5,369 nucleotides of DNA from the NCBI GenBank assembly GCA_023435945.1, contig JAEZLB010000348.1:1-5369 (forward strand), in the 5' to 3' direction. Positions 1-5,369 of the stretch are shown piece after piece. Numbering within the stretch: position 1 is the first letter of the stretch; every line of letters starts with the position of its first letter. This stretch comes from Pseudomonadota bacterium. Its GTDB lineage: Bacteria > Pseudomonadota > Gammaproteobacteria > Burkholderiales > Burkholderiaceae_D. The notes under the pieces are model-generated. The model was given only the letters and a program-made list of their open reading frames with translations. It was not told the DNA's origin and did no database searches. Made by a program: the position numbers and the translations under genes.

Positions 1-1044
1 ATCGCGGCCGGTCAGCATCTTGCCGTTCAACAGCAGGGTCTGGCCCGGCTTCCAGGATGCGACTTCTTCCTTGGTCAGGGTATTCAGGTCGACACGCTTG
101 GATTTTTCTGTGTCCGGCGTCCATGCCACATCGGGCCAGTCCGACAACGACGGTGGTTCGATATAAGCCGGGCCGGAACCATCCAGCACAAAATGCGCAT
201 GGCGGGTCGCCGCGCAGTTCGGAATCATGGCAACCGGCTTGGAGGCGGCATGCGTCGGGTACATCCTGATCTTGATGTCCAGCACGGTGGAAAGTCCGCC
301 CAGACCCTGCGCACCGATACCGAGTGCATTCACCTTTTCATACAGCTCGATGCGCAGTTCTTCCGTCTTGTTCTGGGGGCCGCGCTGCAGAAGCTCGTAG
401 ATGTCGATGTCTTCCATCAGCGATTCCTTCGCCATCAACATTGCTTTTTCTGCGGTGCCGCCTATGCCGATTCCCAGCATGCCCGGCGGACACCAGCCTG
501 CGCCCATGGTCGGCACGGTTTTCAGCACCCAGTCGACGATGGAGTCGGAAGGGTTCAGCATCACGAACTTGGACTTGTTCTCGGAGCCGCCCCCCTTGGC
601 TGCGACCATGACATCCACGGTATTGCCGGGCACCAGTTCCATGTGGATCACGGCCGGGGTATTGTCTTTCGTATTCTTGCGCTCGAACTGCGGATCGGCC
701 ACAACCGAAGCGCGCAGCACATTGTCCGGGTGCAGGTAACCGCGGCGTACGCCTTCATTGACCGCATCGGCGATCGATCCCTTGAATCCTTCGAAGCGCA
801 CTTCCATGCCTATTTTCAGGAAGACGTTCACGATGCCGGTATCCTGGCAGATCGGGCGGCGGCCTTCGGCGCACATCTTCGAGTTGGTCAGGATCTGTGC
901 AATTGCATCCTTGGCAGCCGGGTTCTGCTCCACCTCGTAGGCGCGTGCCAGATGCTGGATGTAGTCCAGCGGGTGGTAATAGCTGATGTACTGCAGCGCA
1001 GCGGCTACCGATTCGATCAAGTCTTCCTGTTTAATAACGGTCAT
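1..1044 (-). CDS. fumA: Class I fumarate hydratase (Fe-S, two-domain type), 3'-truncated by window edge
   Basis: This enzyme interconverts fumarate and malate in the TCA cycle, in the cytoplasm. The minus strand reads open from ATG at 1044-1042 to the window edge, giving 348 residues. The sequence follows the class I (iron-sulfur) family: CQDTG at residues 66-70, AAKGGGSENKS at 148-158, GWCPPGMLGIGIGGT at 183-197, GAQGLGG at 244-250 and IPNCAATRHAHF at 274-285. Cys66, Cys185 and Cys277 have nearly the spacing of the three 4Fe-4S ligands of known class I fumarases (the 66-185 gap of 119 matches E. coli FumA). Residues up to about 290 are the alpha domain. LLNGKMLTGRD at 338-348 is the start of the beta domain, so roughly 150-160 residues lie outside the window if the length is the usual ~505. 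The start is supported by AGGT six bases upstream. The gene is divergent from acs. Related tartrate dehydratases share the fold, but the fused alpha-beta layout favours fumarase. Confidence 0.93.
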   Translation of the reverse strand, partial: MTVIKQEDLIESVAAALQYISYYHPLDYIQHLARAYEVEQNPAAKDAIAQILTNSKMCAEGRRPICQDTGIVNVFLKIGMEVRFEGFKGSIADAVNEGVRRGYLHPDNVLRASVVADPQFERKNTKDNTPAVIHMELVPGNTVDVMVAAKGGGSENKSKFVMLNPSDSIVDWVLKTVPTMGAGWCPPGMLGIGIGGTAEKAMLMAKESLMEDIDIYELLQRGPQNKTEELRIELYEKVNALGIGAQGLGGLSTVLDIKIRMYPTHAASKPVAMIPNCAATRHAHFVLDGSGPAYIEPPSLSDWPDVAWTPDTEKSKRVDLNTLTKEEVASWKPGQTLLLNGKMLTGRD

Positions 1045-1349
1045 GGTTTTACCTGAAAGAGTAGGGGATGATCCAGATGGAAGCGAGCGTCATTGCTCTG
1101 CGAGCCTGCCACCTCTTGGAGGGCTGGTCGCGAAAAGAAGCGCTTGCGTAGGCCCTATTGTACTTTCCCGGACGAGACATTCCTACCGGAAAACCTCTTC
1201 CTCAAAAAGTTTTCATATTTATAATTTTCGGTTTTCGCTGTCGACACAATGATGGAGAACAGACTTTAGTCAGGGTAATATGAGAAGCCTTTTTCCAAAA
1301 GCAGCCTTGTTGCTCAACATCGCTGACGAGACCGATTCGGGAGACCAAC
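1045..1349. other. Divergent promoter region between fumA and acs
   Basis: This 305-bp stretch separates two genes that read away from each other, so it must hold the promoters of both. It contains an AT-rich patch at about 1203-1228 in which TATA-like hexamers occur on both strands (TATAAT on plus at 1220-1225, TATAAA on minus at 1223-1218). A second minus-strand -10-like hexamer, TACAAT, lies at 1162-1157 and would give a fumA leader of about 100 nt; its -35 region (TAGGAA) is poor. A palindrome TGTCGACA lies at 1239-1246. I see no RNA gene, no credible small ORF and no sigma-54 type promoter. Confidence 0.6.
1220..1225 (+). promoter_or_regulatory. Candidate -10 box for acs
   Basis: TATAAT is a perfect sigma-70 -10 hexamer inside an AT-rich patch, about 125 bases before the acs start codon. 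No good -35 hexamer lies 16-18 bases upstream (the sequence there is pyrimidine-rich, around CTTCCT). If this promoter is used it probably needs an activator, which would fit the activator-dependent acs promoters known elsewhere. The dependence is an inference. Confidence 0.4.
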
Positions 1350-3332
1350 ATGTCAGAAATCGCATCGTTGATGCAGGAAACGCGGATTTTTCATCCCCCT
1401 CAGAAACTTGCCGACAGGGCTGCCATATCCGGCATGGATGCCTATCGCGCCCTGTGTGAAGAAGCTGCGCAGGACTATGAGGGCTATTGGGCCCGCCTTG
1501 CGCGCGAGCACGTGGAATGGAACAAGCCTTTCACCAAAGTATTGAATGAATCGAATGCCCCTTTTTATAAGTGGTTCGAAGATGGCCTGCTGAATGTGTC
1601 GTATAACTGCCTGGACCGAAATCTGGTTAATGGCAATGCTGACAAAACTGCAATCATTTTCGAAGCCGACAATGGCGATTCCAAGACCATTACCTATCTC
1701 GAGCTACATAAACTGGTTTGCCGTTTTGCTAACGGCCTGAAGTCGCTCGGCATCAAAAAGGGTGACCGCGTCATCATCTACATGCCGATGTCCTTCGAAG
1801 GCATCGCAGCCATGCATGCCTGCGCGCGCATCGGTGCCACCCACTCGGTAGTCTTCGGCGGATTTTCCGCCAAGTCGCTGCATGAACGCATCATCGATGC
1901 GGGTGCCGTGGCAGTAATCACTGCCGATGAGCAGATGCGGGGCGGCCGCCAGTTGCCGTTGAAGGCCATCGTCGACGAGGCGATCGCCATGGGTGGATGC
2001 GACACGCTCAAGCATGTGCTGGTCTACCAGCGCACCAAGGGCAATATAAATTTTGTCGAAGGCCGTGATGTCTGGCTGCATGACGTGATCGGTAATCAGC
2101 CCGAGCAGTGCGAACCGGAATGGGTGGATGCCGAGCATCCGCTCTTCATTCTGTATACGTCGGGCTCCACCGGCAAACCCAAGGGAGTGCAGCACTCTTC
2201 CGGCGGCTATCTGCTGTGGGCGGCGCTGACCATGAAGTGGTCCTTCGATATCAAGCCTGGCGATATTTTCTGGTGTACCGCCGATATAGGCTGGATCACT
2301 GGCCATACCTATGTCGCCTACGGTCCGCTGGCAGCAGGCGCTACGCAAATCGTGTTCGAAGGCGTGCCGACATTCCCGAATGCCGGCCGCTTCTGGGACG
2401 TGGTCCAGAAACACAAGGTCAGCATCTTCTACACCGCCCCGACCGCGATCCGTTCCCTGATCAAGGCGTCAGACGGCAATGCTGATGTGCATCCGAAACA
2501 ATACGACCTGTCCTCGCTGCGCCTACTGGGTTCGGTCGGTGAGCCCATCAACCCCGAAGCATGGATGTGGTACTACCGTAACGTGGGTAATGAACGCTGC
2601 CCGATTGTCGATACGTTCTGGCAGACTGAAACCGGCGGTCATGTGATCACGCCGCTGCCCGGTGCTACCCCCATGGTGCCCGGCTCCTGCACCTTGCCGC
2701 TGCCAGGCATTCAGGCCGCGGTGGTGGATGAAGCCGGACATGAAATGCCGCACGGGCAGGGTGGCCTGCTGGTCATCAAGCGTCCCTGGCCTTCCATGAT
2801 CCGCACCATATGGGGCGACCCGGAGCGCTTCCAGAAAAGCTATTTCCCGGTAGAGTTGGGCGGTAAGACTTATCTTGCTGGCGACGGCGCAGTGCGTAAC
2901 AAGGACACCGCTTATTTCACCATCACCGGCCGCATCGACGATGTGCTGAATGTGTCCGGCCATCGTCTCGGCACCATGGAAATCGAATCCGCGCTGGTTT
3001 CCAACCCCATGGTGGCCGAAGCGGCTGTCGTAGGCAAGCCGGATGACACCACGGGCGAAGCGATCTGCGCGTTCGTGGTCTTGAAGAAGCCTCGCCCCAC
3101 TGGTGAAGAAGCGCGGCAGACAGCGAAGGAATTGCGCGACTGGGTGGCAAAAGAAATCGGTCCCATCGCCAAGCCGCGTGAAATCCGTTTTGGCGAGAAC
3201 CTGCCCAAGACCCGTTCCGGCAAGATCATGCGTCGCCTGCTGCGGGCGATTTCCAAGGGGGAAACCATTACCCAGGACACCTCCACCCTCGAAAATCCGG
3301 CGATTCTTGAGCAACTGAAGGAGTCGCAATAA
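1350..3332 (+). CDS. acs: Acetyl-CoA synthetase (AMP-forming)
   Basis: This enzyme activates acetate to acetyl-CoA through an acetyl-AMP intermediate, using ATP and CoA, in the cytoplasm. At 660 residues it matches the usual ~650. The acetyl-CoA synthetase N-terminal segment covers about residues 35-95. The core motifs of the adenylate-forming family follow in order: [11 protein letters not shown] at 269-279 (ATP phosphate loop), [10 protein letters not shown] at 421-430, YLAGDGA at 508-514, [13 protein letters not shown] at 527-539 and [11 protein letters not shown] at 619-629. By comparison with Salmonella Acs, Trp424 limits the acyl pocket to acetate, Asp512, Arg528 and Arg539 bind nucleotide, Asp530 is the hinge and Lys625 is the catalytic lysine. 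That lysine is the classic target of reversible acetylation, so post-translational control is likely, though no acetylase or deacetylase gene is in view. The ATG has GGGAG six bases upstream. No terminator hairpin with a T-run follows the stop before the tRNA unit. Confidence 0.97.
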   Translation: MSEIASLMQETRIFHPPQKLADRAAISGMDAYRALCEEAAQDYEGYWARLAREHVEWNKPFTKVLNESNAPFYKWFEDGLLNVSYNCLDRNLVNGNADKTAIIFEADNGDSKTITYLELHKLVCRFANGLKSLGIKKGDRVIIYMPMSFEGIAAMHACARIGATHSVVFGGFSAKSLHERIIDAGAVAVITADEQMRGGRQLPLKAIVDEAIAMGGCDTLKHVLVYQRTKGNINFVEGRDVWLHDVIGNQPEQCEPEWVDAEHPLFILYTSGSTGKPKGVQHSSGGYLLWAALTMKWSFDIKPGDIFWCTADIGWITGHTYVAYGPLAAGATQIVFEGVPTFPNAGRFWDVVQKHKVSIFYTAPTAIRSLIKASDGNADVHPKQYDLSSLRLLGSVGEPINPEAWMWYYRNVGNERCPIVDTFWQTETGGHVITPLPGATPMVPGSCTLPLPGIQAAVVDEAGHEMPHGQGGLLVIKRPWPSMIRTIWGDPERFQKSYFPVELGGKTYLAGDGAVRNKDTAYFTITGRIDDVLNVSGHRLGTMEIESALVSNPMVAEAAVVGKPDDTTGEAICAFVVLKKPRPTGEEARQTAKELRDWVAKEIGPIAKPREIRFGENLPKTRSGKIMRRLLRAISKGETITQDTSTLENPAILEQLKESQ

Positions 3333-3401
3333 CAAAGTCCGGAAAGAAGGCAAAGAAAGGTTCCAGGTTGAAATGAAAAATAGCATGGAATCCAGAAACT
3401 T

Positions 3402-3410
3402 TGCTATAAT
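3402..3410 (+). promoter_or_regulatory. Extended -10 promoter of tRNA-Ser
   Basis: TGCTATAAT is a perfect -10 hexamer (3405-3410) with the upstream TG of an extended -10 element. It lies 32 bases before the mature tRNA, so transcription would start near 3417. The -35 region is weak (no good hexamer 16-18 bases upstream; a TTGAAA at 3368-3373 is too far away). The GC-rich sequence directly after the -10 (CGCTGGC) resembles the discriminators of stringently controlled stable-RNA promoters; that regulation is inferred. Confidence 0.65.
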
Positions 3411-3434
3411 CGCTGGCTTCGCACCACAGCGATT
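3408..3434. repeat. 8-bp inverted repeat across the tRNA promoter start site
   Basis: AATCGCTG at 3408-3415 and CAGCGATT at 3427-3434 are perfect inverted arms around an 11-bp centre. The left arm overlaps the -10 box and the repeat spans the expected transcription start. It could be an operator or, in RNA reading through from acs, a hairpin. An 8-bp repeat of this kind is expected about once in a window of this size by chance, so no function is claimed. Confidence 0.3.
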
Positions 3435-3442
3435 CCAGTTCA

Positions 3443-3533
<91 letters not shown>

Positions 3534-3540
3534 GAAATTC

Positions 3541-3580
3541 AAGGAAAAGCCCTCGATTATTCGAGGGCTTTTCCTTTTTT
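3541..3580 (+). terminator. Intrinsic terminator of tRNA-Ser
   Basis: AAGGAAAAGCCCTCGA (3541-3556) and TCGAGGGCTTTTCCTT (3561-3576) form a perfect 16-bp stem with a TTAT loop. A run of six T lies at 3575-3580. The stem begins 8 bases after the CCA end. This is the strongest structural signal in the intergenic DNA. There is no clear T-run on the other strand, so it should act mainly on plus-strand transcripts. Confidence 0.95.
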
Positions 3581-3849
3581 GTTCTGCGCTTAGCGATTTA
3601 ATTTTGTTCGCGTGGCTTATTTCGTGCGAATGAAGCGATTTTTTTGCCTTTCCCCCGCGTTGCCTCCATCAATCAATCTGCCTATACAGATTCCAGCAGG
3701 CACCTCGCTTGGTTCCTATCCATACAAACTCTATCTTCAATTTATAACAAGGTGCTTTGATGGACCCTGCGCGCAGTAGAATGCGGGGCGGCTATTTCTG
3801 CAGCCGTCGGGGTACTGCCCTGTTTCTTTATCGGTTTGGGATGCTATTC
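3581..3849. other. Intergenic stretch before the small lipoprotein gene
   Basis: About 270 bases without a supported gene. A perfect 6-bp inverted repeat, AATCTG (3675-3680) with CAGATT (3687-3692), and a weak one, TTCGC (3607-3611) with GCGAA (3626-3630), are present; both could be chance. TATAAC at 3743-3748 resembles a -10 box, and TATCTT at 3732-3737 lies 17 bases after TTGGTT (3709-3714), a weak promoter pair. Bases 3760-3849 are open in the frame of the downstream lipoprotein and could be coding if the earlier start is used. Confidence 0.4.
3749..3762 (+). promoter_or_regulatory. Ribosome-binding site and alternative upstream start of the lipoprotein ORF
   Basis: AAGGTG at 3749-3754 is a good Shine-Dalgarno sequence five bases before ATG at 3760, in frame with the downstream lipoprotein (a TTG at 3757 is directly adjacent). 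Starting here would add 30 residues, rich in arginine, before the signal peptide, which is unusual for a lipoprotein. The site may drive a longer precursor or be unused; the sequence alone does not decide. Confidence 0.3.
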
Positions 3850-4038
3850 ATGGGGTTCAAGCGGTTTAAGGCGATTCTGGTTGGGGTGCTGGTTATTGCA
3901 TCTGTTTCGGGATGCGGAGTGATTTCCTTGGCAGGCTCGGTGGCCAGTGTGGCGATCGATGTGACGGGTGCCGTGGTTGTGACGGGCATTAAAGCGACCG
4001 GCGCTGCCATCGATGTGGTGGCGGGTGATGACGACTGA
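3850..4038 (+). CDS. Small predicted lipoprotein, function unknown
   Basis: I do not recognise a named function. From ATG 3850 the product has 62 residues. It has a short basic start (MGFKRFK), a hydrophobic stretch at residues 8-19 and the lipobox VSGC, with Cys22 as the predicted lipidated residue. The mature part would be only about 41 residues, small and apolar (Gly, Ala, Val), with two similar segments, VAIDV at 34-38 and AAIDV at 52-56, 18 residues apart, and an acidic end, GDDD. The start at 3850 is chosen because it gives a signal peptide of normal length; GGGA at 3838-3841 lies eight bases upstream. ATG 3760 (92 residues, better ribosome-binding site), 3781 and 3841 are in-frame alternatives. 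It is probably an envelope lipoprotein of the short kind left as hypothetical in many proteobacteria. Membrane location is inferred from the signal only. It is transcribed in the same direction as its neighbours but is well separated from them. Confidence 0.65.
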   Translation: MGFKRFKAILVGVLVIASVSGCGVISLAGSVASVAIDVTGAVVVTGIKATGAAIDVVAGDDD

Positions 4039-4078
4039 TAAGGCTGATCAATGACGGCGCTGGTTTTCCGGGGAATAA

Positions 4079-4139
4079 TCCTCTCAGTGAGAGAAAGCCT
4101 TCCCACGGGGAAGCAGGACGGATAAGATTCCTCTCAGAG
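4079..4139 (+). repeat. Palindrome cluster in the leader of the stress protein gene
   Basis: Three small dyads lie within 60 bases: CTCTCA-G-TGAGAG (4081-4093), CTTCCC-ACG-GGGAAG (4099-4104 with 4108-4113) and CTCT-C-AGAG (4131-4139). The 9-mer TCCTCTCAG occurs at 4079-4087 and again exactly 50 bases later at 4129-4137. TGAGAG at 4088-4093 can therefore pair either with the adjacent CTCTCA (4081-4086) or with the distant copy (4131-4136), which would enclose the middle hairpin. No T-run follows, so this is not a plain terminator, and I cannot match it to a known riboswitch. The dyads are seen directly; any regulatory role is a guess. Confidence 0.35.
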
Positions 4140-4248
4140 TGGCCCGCATCCGGCACCGTATCGCATAATGCCATTTGCAAGCCTTCATCTTTTAATCTCT
4201 CACGCATGCGCGTAACGTATCAAGCCTGTCAACCGAAAGAGTATAGAA

Positions 4249-5100
4249 ATGACCTATAAAACTATCGCGGTTCATGTGAACAACTCTACACATCTGCTCG
4301 AGCGAGTAGAGCTTGCGGCACAGCTTTCCCTGCTGGAAGGGGCGCACCTGGTGGGAGTGAGCTCTACGGCGACCATTCCTGCATCGCTCTACCTGGCGAG
4401 TCTGACGGGTGAAGGAGCCAGTGTCACGGGTGCCTATGCGAATGTGCTGAAGGAGTATGCGCTCACGTCGCTCGCGACATTCGAGGCGGCGGCGGCCAAG
4501 GCAGGCGTTCCTACGTTCGAGAAGCGCATGTTCGATCAGGATGCGGGCGAAGCTTTGTGCCAGCAGAGCCGGTACAGCGATCTGCTGATAGTGGGCCAGC
4601 CTGACCCGAACGAAAAAGTGCCGGGTGAACCGGGGGATACGCTGCATTATGTGCTGCTGCATTCGGGTTGCCCGGTGCTGGTCGTGCCTTGCGAGAACCT
4701 GGCCAAGACGGTAGCGGAACGTGTGGTTATCGCCTGGAACAATGGCGCTGAAGCGGCGCGAGCGGTTGCCGCAGCATTGCCTTTGTTGCGTAAGGCAAAG
4801 CATGTTCAGGTAGTAGGTTTTGTGCCGGAACATGCGTCCGAGGAGGACATTGTCGCTACGGGAACGGCTGATATCGCAGCGCATCTTTCGCGACACGGAA
4901 TTGCGGTTGAAATTATTCATAAGTATTCAGACGACGATGTGGAAATAGGGCTGGAACTATTGACGCACATGGAGGATGTGAGTGCGGATCTCCTGGTCAT
5001 GGGGGCTTATGCGCATTCCCGCTTGCGGCAATTCCTGCTGGGTGGGGTGACCGGCAGCGTGCTGCGTTTCATGAAAACACCGGTACTGATGTCGCGCTAG
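4249..5100 (+). CDS. Universal stress protein, tandem UspA domains
   Basis: A cytoplasmic protein of 283 residues with two UspA-like domains, about 1-150 and 155-283. Members of the family often bind ATP and are induced in starvation, oxidative stress or low oxygen; the exact role here is unknown. Domain 1 opens with YKTIAVHVNNS (3-13) and ends with SGCPVLVVP (139-147). Its stretch around residues 113-130 (LIVGQPDPNEKVPGEPGD) lacks the family's G-x2-G-x9-G nucleotide loop. Domain 2 begins VVIAWNNGAEAARAV (159-173) and ends with MGAYAHSRLRQFLLGG (251-266) and VLRFMKTPVLMSR (271-283). In it the second glycine of the loop is Ala255 and the usual Ser/Thr after the last glycine is Gly266, so ATP binding is uncertain. 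The ATG has only a modest ribosome-binding sequence (GAAAGAG, seven bases upstream). The gene has a 210-bp leader and appears monocistronic. Assignment to the family is firm. Confidence 0.92.
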   Translation: MTYKTIAVHVNNSTHLLERVELAAQLSLLEGAHLVGVSSTATIPASLYLASLTGEGASVTGAYANVLKEYALTSLATFEAAAAKAGVPTFEKRMFDQDAGEALCQQSRYSDLLIVGQPDPNEKVPGEPGDTLHYVLLHSGCPVLVVPCENLAKTVAERVVIAWNNGAEAARAVAAALPLLRKAKHVQVVGFVPEHASEEDIVATGTADIAAHLSRHGIAVEIIHKYSDDDVEIGLELLTHMEDVSADLLVMGAYAHSRLRQFLLGGVTGSVLRFMKTPVLMSR

Positions 5101-5107
5101 TGTGAGC

Positions 5108-5130
5108 TGCCCCGGTGGCACGCCGGGGCA
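5108..5130 (+). terminator. GC-rich hairpin after the stress protein gene
   Basis: TGCCCCGG (5108-5115) pairs perfectly with CCGGGGCA (5123-5130), and the loop can close further with a G-C pair. The hairpin begins seven bases after the TAG stop. It is placed where a terminator would be, but only AATT and then GAGGGG follow, with no T-run. It may be a 3'-end-protecting or weak termination structure. Confidence 0.45.
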
Positions 5131-5162
5131 ATTGAGGGGCAGGCGGCTTTCTTCAGGGGTAT

Positions 5163-5185
5163 ATCAATCCCGGGGCGGAATTGAT
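5163..5185. repeat. Inverted repeat in the metY upstream region
   Basis: ATCAAT (5163-5168) and ATTGAT (5180-5185) are inverted arms around an 11-bp GC-rich centre, about 75 bases before the metY start. The centre can add a CC/GG pair after one mismatch. It could be an operator or a leader hairpin. It does not have the spacing of an FNR site (TTGAT-N4-ATCAA), and I see no known SAM riboswitch motif in the 159-bp gap. TTGATG at 5181-5186 is a possible -35, but no good -10 follows. Confidence 0.25.
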
Positions 5186-5259
5186 GGCTGAGTTCTCTAT
5201 CCAGAGATTTTGGGCTACAGTTTCGGCTGTGTTGAATGAAGAAAGAGAAGAGGAACCTC

Positions 5260-5369
5260 ATGAAAATAGAAACGCTTGCAGTGCACGCCGGTTATTCTCC
5301 CGATCCGACCACCCGTGCCGTGGCGACACCGATTTACCAGACAGTCGCCTATGCCTTCGACAATGCGCA
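5260..5369 (+). CDS. metY: O-acetylhomoserine sulfhydrylase, N-terminus only (cut by window edge)
   Basis: The first 36 residues are present. The segment TLAVHAGYSPDPTTRAVATP (residues 5-24), followed by IYQTVAYAFDNA, is the characteristic N-terminus of MetY, a PLP-dependent enzyme of the Cys/Met metabolism family. It makes homocysteine from O-acetylhomoserine and sulfide (direct sulfhydrylation) for methionine synthesis in the cytoplasm. Full-length members have about 430 residues, so some 390 lie beyond the window, including the PLP lysine. AAGAGGA at 5248-5254 is a strong ribosome-binding site five bases before the ATG. Other family members (cystathionine gamma-synthase, MetZ) are possible from so short a piece, but the AVHAGYSPDPTTRA pattern favours MetY. 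Confidence 0.88.
   Translation, partial: MKIETLAVHAGYSPDPTTRAVATPIYQTVAYAFDNA

Noticed and set aside
193..1056. Long plus-strand open frame of 287 codons opposite the fumarase gene
   Set aside because: It is the antisense shadow of the fumarase coding strand: the minus strand gives a clear protein family match with all three cluster cysteines, while this frame gives a His/Arg-rich sequence with no recognisable domain.
1282..1302. Imperfect CTTTT/AAAAG dyad in the acs leader
   Set aside because: Short AT-rich arms with a bulge and very small loop; well within chance and not followed by a T-run.
1704..2414. Minus-strand open frame of 236 codons inside acs
   Set aside because: Shadow of the strongly conserved acs core, including the [11 protein letters not shown] loop region; no independent coding evidence.
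2523..3386. Minus-strand open frame of 287 codons opposite the end of acs
   Set aside because: The acs frame explains this DNA completely, including the hinge and catalytic lysine motifs; the antisense product has no family signature.
4099..4120. Possible guanidine-II (mini-ykkC) riboswitch because of two ACGG sequences, one in a hairpin loop
   Set aside because: Only the first ACGG sits in a stem-loop; the second (4118-4121) has no pairing flanks, and the downstream gene is not a guanidine carrier or carboxylase.
4192..4920. Minus-strand open frame of 242 codons opposite the stress protein gene
   Set aside because: Arg/His-rich antisense product with no domain; the plus strand carries a clear tandem Usp protein.

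Overview
The window looks like an ordinary housekeeping stretch of a betaproteobacterial chromosome. The protein sequences point that way: a two-domain class I (Fe-S) fumarase with a short N-terminus, a 660-residue acetyl-CoA synthetase, a tandem-domain universal stress protein and a MetY-type O-acetylhomoserine sulfhydrylase. Base composition is moderately GC-rich, with AT-rich intergenic patches. I suspect the Nitrosomonadales/Gallionellales side of the Betaproteobacteria, but this is an impression from protein similarity and not a firm placement. I see no transposase, integrase, CRISPR array, phage gene or tRNA-associated attachment-site duplication.

Layout: positions 1-1044 (minus strand) hold the first 348 codons of fumarase, which runs off the left edge. 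A 305-bp divergent promoter region follows (1045-1349). Then comes the complete acs gene on the plus strand (1350-3332). Next is tRNA-Ser(GGA) at 3443-3533, with its own extended -10 promoter and a very strong terminator (perfect 16-bp stem plus T-run, 3541-3580). An intergenic stretch leads to a tiny predicted lipoprotein (best start 3850, end 4038). A 210-bp leader with several small palindromes precedes a tandem-domain universal stress protein gene (4249-5100). The first 36 codons of metY begin at 5260 and run off the right edge.

How the genes relate: acs makes acetyl-CoA from acetate and fumarase works in the TCA cycle that can oxidise it, so the divergent pair is metabolically sensible and may share regulation; this is inferred from position only. 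The tRNA, lipoprotein, stress protein and methionine-synthesis gene look like independent units. The spacing between them is too large to suggest an operon, and at least the tRNA unit is closed by a clear terminator.

I did not find a convincing undescribed system. The points most worth a second look are the small lipoprotein with its ambiguous start, the palindrome-rich leader before the stress protein gene (two alternative pairings are possible), and the degenerate nucleotide-binding motifs of the stress protein. Both edge genes are partial and easy to miss because they lack a start or a stop inside the window.
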